Assembly: GCA_018714405.1 (NCBI GenBank)
Contig: DVNM01000037.1
Coordinates: forward strand, 1 to 11,061
Reading direction: 5' to 3'
Source: Scybalenecus merdavium
GTDB taxonomy: Bacteria > Bacillota > Clostridia > Oscillospirales > Acutalibacteraceae
Length of the DNA: 11,061 nt
Shown: in pieces, positions 1-7,387 of the stretch
Layout of the letters: each line of letters starts with the position of its first letter
Numbering within the stretch: position 1 is the first letter of the stretch
Translations under genes and position numbers: made by a program
Notes under the pieces: generated by a model
What the model was told of the DNA's origin: nothing
What the model saw: the letters and a program-made list of their open reading frames with translations, nothing else
Databases searched by the model: none

Positions 1-20
1 GTTTCTGTCTGCGGCGGCAT
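1..20 (-). CDS. Probable BlaI/MecI/CopY-family repressor, N-terminal codons only (cut by window edge)
   Basis: Only the first seven codons are inside the window, reading MPPQTE and part of the next codon, starting from the ATG at 20. What supports a gene is a GGAGG ribosome site a few bases upstream (28-34 on the plus strand) and a promoter at 125-153. The family call rests on the upstream DNA: the promoter is overlapped by TTACA-AG-TGTAA, the operator form bound by BlaI/MecI-type winged-helix repressors, which usually control their own gene. Such repressors are commonly paired with a BlaR/MecR-type membrane metalloprotease, which would lie off the left edge. The protein itself is too short here to show any domain, so identity is inference. 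Confidence 0.45.
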
Positions 21-102
21 AATAAATCCTCCCGTGTATCACAACCGTTTTTTAAACTGTTCACCCGGATACCCACTGTACTGACTAAGTGATCTCCAGA
101 TG

Positions 103-153
103 TTACACTTGTTTCACCGTTACAAGTGTAATACCTGAAATTGTATTTGTCAA
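103..153 (-). promoter_or_regulatory. Promoter with two BlaI-like operators for the left-edge gene
   Basis: On the minus strand a -35 TTGACA (148-153) and -10 TACACT (125-130) are 17 bp apart. A perfect dyad TTACA-AG-TGTAA (120-131) covers the -10. A second, imperfect copy TTACA-CT-TGTTT (103-114) lies 17 bp further along near the expected start of transcription. The two sites together also form a 10-bp inverted repeat (103-112 with 122-131). TTACA-nn-TGTAA is the known operator form of BlaI/MecI repressors, so an autorepressed gene is likely. The rest of 154-320 shows no gene I can support, only short weak hairpins. Confidence 0.6.
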
Positions 154-321
154 CGCTATTTTGAAAGGAGAAAGTACTGTATCTGCAATAATAAGTGCTC
201 CCGTATCCACACAGAAAAATCTGTTAATGGCAAAACGATTGCATTATAACGCGAAACAAACAAGCCTAAACAACAAAAAGAATACCTGCTTCGCCGTTGC
301 TTTGCAGGCAAAACACACAAA

Positions 322-351
322 CGGACGGCCGCACAAAAGTGCGGCCGTCCG
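322..351 (-). terminator. Hairpin at the end of the spoIIA operon
   Basis: A perfect 13-bp GC-rich stem (322-334 with 339-351) with an AAAA/TTTT loop begins two bases after the sigF stop codon. The T-run that follows on the minus strand is poor (GTTTGTGTGTTTTG), so it may act as a weak intrinsic terminator or as a 3'-end stabiliser. It is the only terminator candidate for spoIIA in the window. Confidence 0.65.
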
Positions 352-352
352 G

Positions 353-1009
353 TCATTTCAAAAGCTGTTTTAACTTTTTTAAAAGAGTCTTTTCTTTTCG
401 GGAGACCTGCACCTGGGATATGCCGAGGACGCCGGCCGTTTCCGTCTGCGTTTTGCCCTCAAAATAACGCAGATGCACAATTTGGCGCTCCTCCCCCTGC
501 AGCCGGCCGACCGCCTGCGAAAGCAAAATGCGGTCGAAAAGCTTTTCGCTGTCATCATAAGGGATCTCCAGCGGCGCATCATCCTCCGCACCGCTGCCGG
601 AGAGCGACAAAACAGGGCTGAGCACATTTTCCATTTCACAGATCTCTTCCGGCGAGCAGGCAAGCGCCTGGGCCATTTCGCCGACGGTCGGCGAACGCAT
701 ATGTTTTGCCTCGAACCGTTCCTTAAGCTTTTGCAGCGCAAGCGACTTTTCTTTCAGGCTGCGGCTGACTTTCACCGTGCCGCCATCGCGGAACAATCTT
801 TTGATCTCGCCCATAATGACCGGCACCGCGTAAGTGGAAAACTTATAGCCGAGCGAGGGGTCAAAGTGATCGACGGCTTTGATCAAACCGACACAACCGG
901 TCTGAAACAAATCTTCATATTCCACGCCGCGGCGGGCAAACCGCGCGGCGACAGCGTGCACGAGCGGCAGATTTTCTTCAATCAACTGCGTGCGCCGGTC
1001 TGTTACCAC
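353..1009 (-). CDS. sigF: RNA polymerase forespore sigma factor sigma-F (SpoIIAC)
   Basis: 218 aa. Sigma-70 family of the SigF/SigG type: region 2 with DLFQTGCVGLIKAVDHFD (residues 33-50) and KFSTYAVPVIMGEIKR (56-71), the core-binding and -10-recognition part; region 3 around 85-130; and a region 4 helix-turn-helix near 187-210 (QTETAGVLGISQVQVSR). It directs the first forespore-specific transcription during sporulation and is held inactive by SpoIIAB. The gene follows spoIIAB with a 7-bp overlap, which fixes it as sigF rather than sigG. The start is GTG at 1009, with GGGGAAA eight bases upstream; no better start is present. The protein is about 30 residues shorter at the N-terminus than the Bacillus protein (about 255 aa), beginning directly at the LIEENLPLV helix. 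Confidence 0.93.
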   Translation of the reverse strand: MVTDRRTQLIEENLPLVHAVAARFARRGVEYEDLFQTGCVGLIKAVDHFDPSLGYKFSTYAVPVIMGEIKRLFRDGGTVKVSRSLKEKSLALQKLKERFEAKHMRSPTVGEMAQALACSPEEICEMENVLSPVLSLSGSGAEDDAPLEIPYDDSEKLFDRILLSQAVGRLQGEERQIVHLRYFEGKTQTETAGVLGISQVQVSRKEKTLLKKLKQLLK

Positions 1010-1440
1010 TTTGCTTTCCCCGCAATTTTTTTGTAGAGCGTAACGGTCGTGCCCTTGCCGACTTTAGAGGTAACGTGTATTCGGTCGCAAAAGCTTTCCA
1101 TGACCGTAAAGCCAAGCCCGGCACGGTCAGATTCGCCGGTCGTATAAAGCGGGGTCATGGCCTTTTGTACATCGTCCATGCCGCAGCCTTTGTCGCGTAT
1201 CGTGATTTTTACAAGACCGTTTTCGTAAATATTGCCGGATATGTAGATTTTGCCGAACGTGTCCTTATAACCGTGGATGATGGAATTTGTGACCGCTTCG
1301 GACACAGCGGTTTTCAGATCGGCCAGTTCCTCCAAAGTAGGATCGAGCTGTGCCGCAAAGGCCGACACGACCACACGGGCAAAGCCCTCGTTTGCGCTGC
1401 GCGAATCGATCGTCAGCTTCATTTCGTTTTTAGACTTCAT
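1003..1440 (-). CDS. spoIIAB: Anti-sigma-F factor and serine kinase SpoIIAB
   Basis: 145 aa from the ATG at 1440, chosen because AAGGAGAA lies just upstream; an in-frame start at 1482 would add 14 basic residues inside spoIIAA and has no reason to be used. It is a GHKL-type ATPase: N-box EAVTN (48-52), G1 box DKGCGMDD (83-90), G2 box GESDRAGLGF (102-111) and GKGTTV (128-133). SpoIIAB binds and silences sigma-F in the predivisional cell and mother cell, and phosphorylates SpoIIAA with ATP. Its start overlaps the end of spoIIAA by 11 bp and its end overlaps sigF by 7 bp, giving translationally coupled, stoichiometric partners. Length is normal for the family. Confidence 0.96.
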   Translation of the reverse strand: MKSKNEMKLTIDSRSANEGFARVVVSAFAAQLDPTLEELADLKTAVSEAVTNSIIHGYKDTFGKIYISGNIYENGLVKITIRDKGCGMDDVQKAMTPLYTTGESDRAGLGFTVMESFCDRIHVTSKVGKGTTVTLYKKIAGKAKW

Positions 1441-1753
1441 TGCTTTTCTCCTTGATCGTTGCGATTGATGAAAGGCCCGCAAGCTCCATTACCTTTTTGG
1501 TCTGGTGTGAAACGTTGCGGATCTCGAGCTGCCCATGGCAGCTGAGCAGCGTTCTGTAGCGGCCCATGACCAGGCCGATGCCGCTTGAATCCATAAAACT
1601 GACCCCTTTAAAATCCAGGATCAGATATTTTGGCTTATTGACCGTAATGACATCGTCGATCTTTTGACGGATCGGCACGGCGGAGTGATGGTCGATCTCT
1701 CCGCTTAAATAAACGACCAGCGTGTCGCCGGCAGACTTGATCGTCACGCCCAT
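1430..1753 (-). CDS. spoIIAA: Anti-sigma-F factor antagonist SpoIIAA (STAS domain)
   Basis: 107 aa. Single STAS domain with the regulatory serine motif FMDSSGIGLVMGRY; the phosphorylated residue should be Ser57 (equivalent to Bacillus Ser58). Unphosphorylated SpoIIAA releases sigma-F from SpoIIAB; SpoIIAB phosphorylates it and the phosphatase SpoIIE, not in this window, reverses that. The ATG at 1753 is preceded by GGAGGG seven bases away. A TTG at 1768 in the same frame overlaps that ribosome site and is rejected. It is the first gene of the operon. A 15-bp hairpin lies just upstream, and I could not see a convincing sigma-H or sigma-A promoter in the 78 bp between folC and this gene. Confidence 0.95.
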   Translation of the reverse strand: MGVTIKSAGDTLVVYLSGEIDHHSAVPIRQKIDDVITVNKPKYLILDFKGVSFMDSSGIGLVMGRYRTLLSCHGQLEIRNVSHQTKKVMELAGLSSIATIKEKSNEV

Positions 1754-1774
1754 GAAACTTCCCTCCAAACAGCA

Positions 1775-1816
1775 AAAGACGCTGTGTTACTTTTAAAAAA
1801 ATAACACAGCGTCTTT
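1775..1816 (-). terminator. 15-bp perfect hairpin between folC and spoIIAA
   Basis: AAAGACGCTGTGTTA (1775-1789) pairs perfectly with 1802-1816 around a 12-nt A/T-rich loop. It lies 16 bp after the folC stop and ends about 8 bases before the spoIIAA ribosome site. The T-run after the stem on the minus strand is short (TTTT then GC). It could end the valS-folC transcript and shield the sporulation genes from read-through, or act as an attenuator or leader structure of spoIIA. Confidence 0.6.
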
Positions 1817-1831
1817 AAAAAATATGACGAA

Positions 1832-2941
1832 CTATAGAGACAAAATATTTTTTCGCAGGGCGCGGCAAAGATAAAACGAACCGCACACCAAAATCATGTC
1901 CTCTGCCGACTGCTGCGCAAGCGCCAGCGCGTCCTGCGGCGCGGCAACAGACACGCAGTCTGAACAAAACCTTTCGGCGATGCGGTGCAGCTCTTCAGCC
2001 GGCATAGAACGCGCCTCCCCGCAGGAGGTGACGATCACGCGGCTGCAGTGCGGCAAAACCGTTTGCAGGTATTTTTCGCAGTCCTTGTCGCACATCATAG
2101 CAACAACAGCCGTAATAGGCTGACCGGCCGGAAGCGACTGCGCCAGTGCCCTGGCAGCGGCTGGATTGTGTGAACCATCCAGCAAAAAGCGGCCGATCTT
2201 TTCAAGCCGGCCGGGCAGCTGCGGATAAGGCACAATAGACGACACGCCGAGCAATGACAGCGCAAGACGCGCTGTTTCAAAGTTGTTTTTGCGAAAATCG
2301 CCCTGATCCGGCGGCGAATAGCAGGCAATGCCCTGCCGGCGGCATATGTTTTGTAAAACCGTCTGCGCCGGTTCTTCGGGATAAACCACTGCACGGCAGC
2401 CCGGCTTTAAAATGCCGGCCTTTTCACGCGCGATCTCTTCGACCGTACTGCCCAAAAACGCTGTATGATCCAGCGAGATCGACGTAAACACACAAAGCGC
2501 CGGATGCGCCAAAACGTTTGTAGAATCGTTTTTACCGCCCATGCCGCATTCCACGACTGCCCAGTCGACCCGGCGGCGGGAAAAGTAAAGGTACATCATG
2601 GCTGTCAGTTTTTCAAACGCACTGCCCTGCCCCTGCAAGGCGGCAAAACAGTCGGCAAAATCCTGCTTGCCGATATAATGGCCGTTCACCTGGATCTGTT
2701 CGCGGTAATCGTCCACATAAGGAGAAGTAAACAGGCCAACTGTATAGCCGGCCGCCTGCAGCGAACGGGCAAGGAGCGCACTGACAGTACCCTTGCCGTT
2801 GGTGCCGCAAACATGGATCACCTTATAATCATTCTGTGGATCGCCAAGGCGGTGCAACAGCGTTTCAATGCGTTCAAGTCCCGGCAAAATACCGGGACTT
2901 GAATCGTGCAGCAGCGCATGCAGCGCTGATTCATAAGTCAT
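1832..2941 (-). CDS. folC: Folylpolyglutamate synthase / dihydrofolate synthase (Mur ligase family)
   Basis: 369 aa. Adds glutamate to folates, and in many bacteria to dihydropteroate, using ATP in the cytoplasm. Seen: P-loop CGTNGKGT (45-52), the FTSPYV loop (71-76), ECGMGGKNDSTN (131-142), SLDHT (156-160), REKAGILK (172-179) and the C-terminal ligase domain with LPGRLEKIG (242-250) and LLDGSHNP (253-260). The family is usually about 420-430 aa. The shortfall sits mainly between about residues 208 and 222, where the strand pair and the G-x-HQ-x-x-N segment before the second domain are compressed to GDFRKNNFETARLAL. The start lies 2 bp after the valS stop, so the two are co-transcribed under the T-box; the ribosome site is weak (GGTG), suggesting coupling to valS translation. 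Bifunctional or monofunctional activity cannot be told from here. Confidence 0.92.
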   Translation of the reverse strand: MTYESALHALLHDSSPGILPGLERIETLLHRLGDPQNDYKVIHVCGTNGKGTVSALLARSLQAAGYTVGLFTSPYVDDYREQIQVNGHYIGKQDFADCFAALQGQGSAFEKLTAMMYLYFSRRRVDWAVVECGMGGKNDSTNVLAHPALCVFTSISLDHTAFLGSTVEEIAREKAGILKPGCRAVVYPEEPAQTVLQNICRRQGIACYSPPDQGDFRKNNFETARLALSLLGVSSIVPYPQLPGRLEKIGRFLLDGSHNPAAARALAQSLPAGQPITAVVAMMCDKDCEKYLQTVLPHCSRVIVTSCGEARSMPAEELHRIAERFCSDCVSVAAPQDALALAQQSAEDMILVCGSFYLCRALRKNILSL

Positions 2942-2943
2942 GT

Positions 2944-5574
2944 TTAAACACCAAGATTTTCGATCGAATGGCGCAGCATTTCGATCTTTTCACGCACGGT
3001 GTCTGCCTCTTTCTTCGTCTGTTCCACCACTTTTTCGGGCGCTTTCTGCACAAAACCGGCGTTTGCAAGCTTCTTTTCCAAACGCTCCAGTTTTTCCGAA
3101 GCAGCGGCCATTTCCTTGTCGAGGCGTTTCTTTTCTGCCTCCAGGTCCACAAGGTCGCCGAGCGGGATAAAGATTTTCGCGTCATTTGTGACGGCCGTGA
3201 CCGACTTTTCGTCCGGGTTCAATGTTTCGCCGATCTCCACATTGGCGGCATAGGCAAGGCGCTTGAAAAACGGGATGCCGCGTGTAAACACATCGGTCTT
3301 CGCCGTTTCGATCTGCACCAGCGCCTTTTTGGACGGCGGCACATTCATCTCGGCGCGGCGGTTACGGATGGCGCGGATGGCATCCATGATCATTTCCATC
3401 TCGGCCTCTTCCTGTGCAAAAACAAGCTTTTCATCATACTGCGGCCAGGAAGAAATCATGATCGACGCAGTATCGTGCGGCAGCGCCTGATAGATTTCCT
3501 CGGTAATAAACGGCATAAACGGGTGCAAAAGCTTTAAGATGCCGGTCAGCACATGCACTAGCACGGCTTTGGCACAGGATGCGGCTTTTTCATCATCAGA
3601 CTGCAGACGGATCTTGGCAATTTCAATATACCAGTCGCAGAAGACATCCCAAATAAAATCATAAAGATTGGACACGGCAATGCCGAGCTCAAATTTTTCC
3701 AGATTGTCCGTGACCTGGCGCACCAGCGTGTTGTACTTGGAAAGGATCCATTTATCCTCCAGCGCCAGCTCCTGCGGCAGCGGCTGCACAGCGGCGTCCT
3801 GGCCGAGATACATCAGCACAAAGCGCGCAGCGTTCCAAAGCTTATTGGCGAAATTACGCGAGGCCTTGACCTTGTCCTCCGAAAAGCGCATGTCGTTGCC
3901 GGGCGTGTTGCCGGTCGCCAGCGTAAAGCGCAGCGCATCCGCGCCGTATTCATCGATCACCAAAAGCGGGTCAATGCCGTTGCCGAGCGACTTGCTCATT
4001 TTTCTGCCCTGTGCATCGCGCACAAGGCCGTGGAACAGCACGTTTTTAAACGGCACTTCGCCCATATGCTCAAGGCCGGAAAAAATCATGCGCGCCACCC
4101 AGAAAAAGATGATGTCGTAGCCGGTGACCAGCGTGTCGGTCGGATAGAAATATTTGAGTTCCGGCGTCTCTTCCGGATAACCGAGCGTGGAGAAAGGCCA
4201 CAGCGCTGAGCTGAACCAAGTGTCCAGCGTGTCCGGATCCTGATGGATGTGTGTGCTGCCGCACTTGGTGCAGGCGTGCACCTCCGTTTCGCTGACCATC
4301 AGTTCGCCGCAGTCGTCGCAGTACCACGCCGGAATACGGTGACCCCACCAGAGCTGGCGCGAAACACACCAGTCGCGGATGTTTTCCATCCAGTTATAAT
4401 ACGTTTTATTCATGCGCTCCGGGATCAGGCGGATGTCGCCGTTTCGCACAGCGTCGATCGCCGGGCCGGCCAGCGGTTCCATTTTCACAAACCACTGCAT
4501 GGAAACGCGCGGTTCAATGGAGGTGCCGCAGCGGTAGCAGGTGCCCACATTGTGGCTGTAGTCCTCCGTCCGCAGCAGTGCGCCTTCGGCCTCCAGATCC
4601 GCCACGATGGCTTTGCGTGCCTCATAACGGTCCATGCCGCTGTAACGGTCCCAGCCGTCTTTGATGTGCGCGTCAGGCGTCATCACGTCGATGATCTCCA
4701 AATTGTGGCGGCGGCCGACCTCAAAGTCGTTGGGATCGTGTGCCGGCGTAATTTTTACGACGCCGGTACCGAACTCCATATCCACATAATCGTCGGCGAT
4801 CACCGGGATCTCACGGTGCACGATCGGCAGAATGACCGTTTTGCCGACCAGGTCCTTGTAGCGTTCATCGGCCGGGTTGACCGCCACGGCCGTATCGCCG
4901 AGCAGCGTTTCCGGGCGGGTAGTGGCCAGCTCCAGATAACCGCTGCCGTCCTTGAACGGATACTTCAGGTGCCAGAAATGGCCGGCCTGCTCCTCATACT
5001 CGACTTCCGCGTCCGAGATCGTGGTCAAACAGTGCGGGCACCAGTTGACCATGCGCTCGCCGCGGTAGATCAAACCCTTATTGTAAAGCTTTACAAAAAC
5101 GTGCTTGACCGCCGCAGAGCAGCCCTCGTCCATTGTGAAGCGCTCACGGTCCCAGTCGCAGGAAGAGCCGAGCTTTTTCAGCTGCGAAACGATACGCCCG
5201 CCGTACTGCTTTTTCCAGTCCCAGGCACGCTCCAAAAACGCCTCGCGGCCAATGCCCTCTTTGGTCAGACCCTCTTTACGCATCTGCTCCACGATCTTTG
5301 CCTCGGTGGCGATGGAAGCATGGTCTGTGCCGGGCAGCCAAAGTGCCTCGTAGCCCTGCATTCTGCGCCAGCGGATCAAAATATCCTGCAGGGTCTCGTC
5401 CAAAGCGTGCCCCATGTGCAGCTGCCCCGTGATGTTCGGCGGCGGGATCACGATCGTATACGGCTTTTTATCCGGGTTGACCGCTGCATGGAAATACTTG
5501 CGGTCAAGCCAGAACTGATAGGTCCTGTCCTCCACTTCGGCAGGATCGTACTGCTTTGCCAGTTCTTTTGCCAT
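2944..5574 (-). CDS. valS: Valyl-tRNA synthetase
   Basis: 876 aa, class Ia synthetase charging tRNA-Val. Seen: the HIGH motif as HMGH (53-56) after PPPNITGQL; the editing (CP1) domain from about residue 190 to 345 with TTRPETLLGDTAVAVNP and HDPNDFEVG; CPHC and CYRC pairs and a later CDDC/CTKC pair that look like zinc sites; KMSKS at 525-529; the anticodon-binding domain; and a C-terminal coiled coil from about 810 (LEAEKKRLDKEMAAASEKLERLEKKL) typical of ValS. The ATG at 5574 is preceded by AGGAGGT; in-frame codons further upstream translate the T-box leader and are not part of the protein. It is the first gene of valS-folC and is regulated by tRNA-Val charging through the leader. Confidence 0.98.
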   Translation of the reverse strand: MAKELAKQYDPAEVEDRTYQFWLDRKYFHAAVNPDKKPYTIVIPPPNITGQLHMGHALDETLQDILIRWRRMQGYEALWLPGTDHASIATEAKIVEQMRKEGLTKEGIGREAFLERAWDWKKQYGGRIVSQLKKLGSSCDWDRERFTMDEGCSAAVKHVFVKLYNKGLIYRGERMVNWCPHCLTTISDAEVEYEEQAGHFWHLKYPFKDGSGYLELATTRPETLLGDTAVAVNPADERYKDLVGKTVILPIVHREIPVIADDYVDMEFGTGVVKITPAHDPNDFEVGRRHNLEIIDVMTPDAHIKDGWDRYSGMDRYEARKAIVADLEAEGALLRTEDYSHNVGTCYRCGTSIEPRVSMQWFVKMEPLAGPAIDAVRNGDIRLIPERMNKTYYNWMENIRDWCVSRQLWWGHRIPAWYCDDCGELMVSETEVHACTKCGSTHIHQDPDTLDTWFSSALWPFSTLGYPEETPELKYFYPTDTLVTGYDIIFFWVARMIFSGLEHMGEVPFKNVLFHGLVRDAQGRKMSKSLGNGIDPLLVIDEYGADALRFTLATGNTPGNDMRFSEDKVKASRNFANKLWNAARFVLMYLGQDAAVQPLPQELALEDKWILSKYNTLVRQVTDNLEKFELGIAVSNLYDFIWDVFCDWYIEIAKIRLQSDDEKAASCAKAVLVHVLTGILKLLHPFMPFITEEIYQALPHDTASIMISSWPQYDEKLVFAQEEAEMEMIMDAIRAIRNRRAEMNVPPSKKALVQIETAKTDVFTRGIPFFKRLAYAANVEIGETLNPDEKSVTAVTNDAKIFIPLGDLVDLEAEKKRLDKEMAAASEKLERLEKKLANAGFVQKAPEKVVEQTKKEADTVREKIEMLRHSIENLGV

Positions 5575-5587
5575 GTTTATACCTCCT

Positions 5588-5624
5588 AAAATAAAAAAGC
5601 TTTCGCCCCGTATGAGGCGAAAGC
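5588..5624 (-). terminator. T-box intrinsic terminator ahead of valS
   Basis: The stem GCTTTCGCC/GGCGAAAGC (5599-5624) is followed on the minus strand by TTTTTTATTTT, directly before the valS ribosome site. It is the terminator that forms when tRNA-Val is charged. Its 5' arm follows closely on the T-box sequence, as expected for the competing antiterminator. Confidence 0.9.
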
Positions 5625-5820
5625 CGAAACTTCCGTGGTACCACTCAAATTGCGCCGTTGCGCCACTCGACTCCTTAACGCGGAAAACGCCCAAAGCTAC
5701 AGAGTTCACCCGGGGGCTCACAGGCGACCTTCACCGCGCGCACCTTACCGCCTTGCACCGACCGGCGGCTCTCTGAAAGGGCGAAAACGGCTACTCCTCC
5801 TGCTCATTGCCTTTAACGGT
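5588..5820 (-). ncRNA. T-box riboswitch leader of valS-folC, valine specifier GUC
   Basis: Reading the minus strand: AGGAGGAGUAGCC opens stem I; the AGAGAG motif is at 5769-5774; GGUG followed by GCAAGGCGG comes next; then GAAG-GUC-GCCUGUGAGCC, in which GUC (5726-5728) occupies the specifier position before the conserved GAGC; then GCGUUAA (5675-5681); and the T-box UGGUACCACGG (5633-5643) before the terminator. GUC is a valine codon, matching the gene. The base after UGG is U, which pairs with an A discriminator, usual for tRNA-Val. Uncharged tRNA-Val should stabilise the antiterminator and allow valS-folC expression. The specifier position was assigned by eye from known glycine and other T-boxes. 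Confidence 0.92.
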
Positions 5821-5823
5821 TTT

Positions 5824-5852
5824 ATCATACCATTGCAAAAAGCGAAAGTCAA
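5824..5852 (-). promoter_or_regulatory. Sigma-A promoter of the valS T-box leader
   Basis: -35 TTGACT (5847-5852) and -10 TATGAT (5824-5829) with a 17-bp spacer. The -35 lies just 3 bp beyond the uxaA stop codon, so the two genes are separate units although no terminator stands between them. Confidence 0.85.
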
Positions 5853-5855
5853 GCC

Positions 5856-7328
5856 TTATAAAGTGACGCCGCTCCTTAAAATGGCAATTTCACGGTAACC
5901 GGCCGCCTCGTTTTTTGCAGGCTGCCCAGCCGCGATCTGCAGCATTTTGTCCAAAAGCGCATCGCGCGCACCGGTCATGCCGCCCTGATGTATGGCGGCG
6001 GCACAGTCGAAATCGATCCAGCCGGGCTTCTTTTCAGCGATCGCTGTGCCGGAGGCCAGTTTAAGCGTTGGCACCGGCGCACCGAGCGGTGTGCCGCGGC
6101 CGGTGGTAAAAAGAAGCATCACCGCACCGGCAGCCGTAAGCGCCGTGGTGGAAACCATGTCATTGCCCGGCCCGGACAACAAAGACAGGCCGGGTTTTTG
6201 GCACTGCGCCCCATAAGCAAGCACATCGGTAACTGCCGCACGGCCGCCTTTTTGCACGCAGCCAAGGCTTTTTTCCTCCAGCGTCGTAATGCCGCCGGCC
6301 CGGTTACCGGGCGATGGGTTTTCATAGACAGGCACACCGTGGTCAACATAGTTTTGCTTAAAAGCGCCTATCATGCCGGCAGCTGCATCAAACACCGGCG
6401 CGCTGGTACAGCGGTTCAGCAAAATCTGCTCGGCGCCGAACATTTCAGGCACTTCACTGAGCATGCAGCGCCCGCCGGACGATGTCAGCAGATCGGCGAT
6501 CTGGCCGCAAAGCGGATTGGCCGTTATACCGGACAAGGCATCGGAACCGCCGCATTTCATGCCAATAGTCAGCGCGCTGAGCGGCAGATCCTGACGCTTG
6601 AATGTAGCGGCATACGCCGCCAGCTCTTTGAGCAGCCGCAGTGCATCGCCGACCTCGTCATCGGACTGCTGCAAAACAAGGCAGCGCACCTTTTGGGCAT
6701 CACATCCCTCTAAAAAGGGGCGCATTGCATCCAAATTGTTATTCTCACAACCCAGCGAAACCAACAGCACACCCGCCGCATTGGGGTTTTTCGCAAGGCC
6801 TGCCAGGATTTTCTGGGTATTTTTAAGATCTTCTCCAAGCTGGGAGCAGCCGTAAGGATGCGTAAAGGCATACACTCCGCTCACGCCGTCCAGAACCAGC
6901 TGCTGCGCCGCCGATGCAAACTGCAGCGCGGCTTGGTTCGCACAGCCAACGGTGGGCAAGATCCAAATGTCGTTGCGGATGCCGGCACGACCGTCCGGAC
7001 GCAAATAACCTGAAAAAGTATAAGCCGCCTTTTCCGGCGTATAGGACAAATAGGCATCCGGCCGCGAATAGTCGCTTGTGCCGGAAAGCGCGCTGGCCAT
7101 ATTGTGCGTGTGCACATGTGCGCCCGGTTCGATCGCGCAGGTGGCCCTGCCGATCGGATAGCCGTATTTCATGACCGCCTCACCCGCAGAAATGGCGCGT
7201 AAAGCAACTTTATGCGCATACGGCACATCCTCCAAAACGGTTACGCCAAGCACAGTTTCGCCCTTCGTGAGCGGCTGCAGCGCAACAGCGACATTATCAA
7301 TCGGATGGATTTGAAAAACCTCAGACAT
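5856..7328 (-). CDS. uxaA: UxaA-family altronate dehydratase (full length)
   Basis: 490 aa, the usual length for the full altronate dehydratase. The N-terminal SAF domain runs to about residue 80 (ending GAHVHTHN, 69-76). The large GD_AH dehydratase part follows with HPYGCSQLGED (157-167), SLGCENNN (191-198), GMKCGGSDALSGITANPLCG (256-275), SEVPEMFGAE (291-300), ENPSPGNRAGGITTLEEKS (336-354) and SGPGNDMVSTTALTAAG (385-401). The family removes water from D-altronate to give 2-keto-3-deoxy-D-gluconate in hexuronate breakdown; related members act on galactarate, so the exact sugar acid is inference. The ATG at 7328 is preceded by GGGGGAT; the longer in-frame start at 7376 would run through the operator. 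It stands alone here without uxaB, uxaC or a transporter. Control is probably through the palindrome at 7361-7374. Confidence 0.9.
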   Translation of the reverse strand: MSEVFQIHPIDNVAVALQPLTKGETVLGVTVLEDVPYAHKVALRAISAGEAVMKYGYPIGRATCAIEPGAHVHTHNMASALSGTSDYSRPDAYLSYTPEKAAYTFSGYLRPDGRAGIRNDIWILPTVGCANQAALQFASAAQQLVLDGVSGVYAFTHPYGCSQLGEDLKNTQKILAGLAKNPNAAGVLLVSLGCENNNLDAMRPFLEGCDAQKVRCLVLQQSDDEVGDALRLLKELAAYAATFKRQDLPLSALTIGMKCGGSDALSGITANPLCGQIADLLTSSGGRCMLSEVPEMFGAEQILLNRCTSAPVFDAAAGMIGAFKQNYVDHGVPVYENPSPGNRAGGITTLEEKSLGCVQKGGRAAVTDVLAYGAQCQKPGLSLLSGPGNDMVSTTALTAAGAVMLLFTTGRGTPLGAPVPTLKLASGTAIAEKKPGWIDFDCAAAIHQGGMTGARDALLDKMLQIAAGQPAKNEAAGYREIAILRSGVTL

Positions 7329-7360
7329 AATGATCCCCCAAAAATACACAAATAAACAGC

Positions 7361-7374
7361 CTGTGCACTTGCAC
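7361..7374. promoter_or_regulatory. Palindromic operator candidate upstream of uxaA
   Basis: TGTGCA-CT-TGCACA is a perfect 6+6 dyad about 14 bp downstream of the uxaA -10 box, in the 5' untranslated stretch. That position fits a repressor roadblock. I cannot assign the regulator; sugar-acid genes are often controlled by GntR- or LacI-type proteins. Confidence 0.5.
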
Positions 7375-7387
7375 AAAGCCCAACCGT

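Noticed and set aside
89..373. Plus-strand 94-codon frame at the left end
   Set aside because: It crosses the BlaI-like operators and the spoIIA terminator hairpin; no ribosome site precedes it, and the AAAGGAGAAA near 165 is not followed by a start codon.
4243..5589. Plus-strand open frame of 448 codons
   Set aside because: It lies wholly antisense to valS, whose motifs are unambiguous; the translation is low in motif content and rich in His and Arg, typical of a shadow frame.
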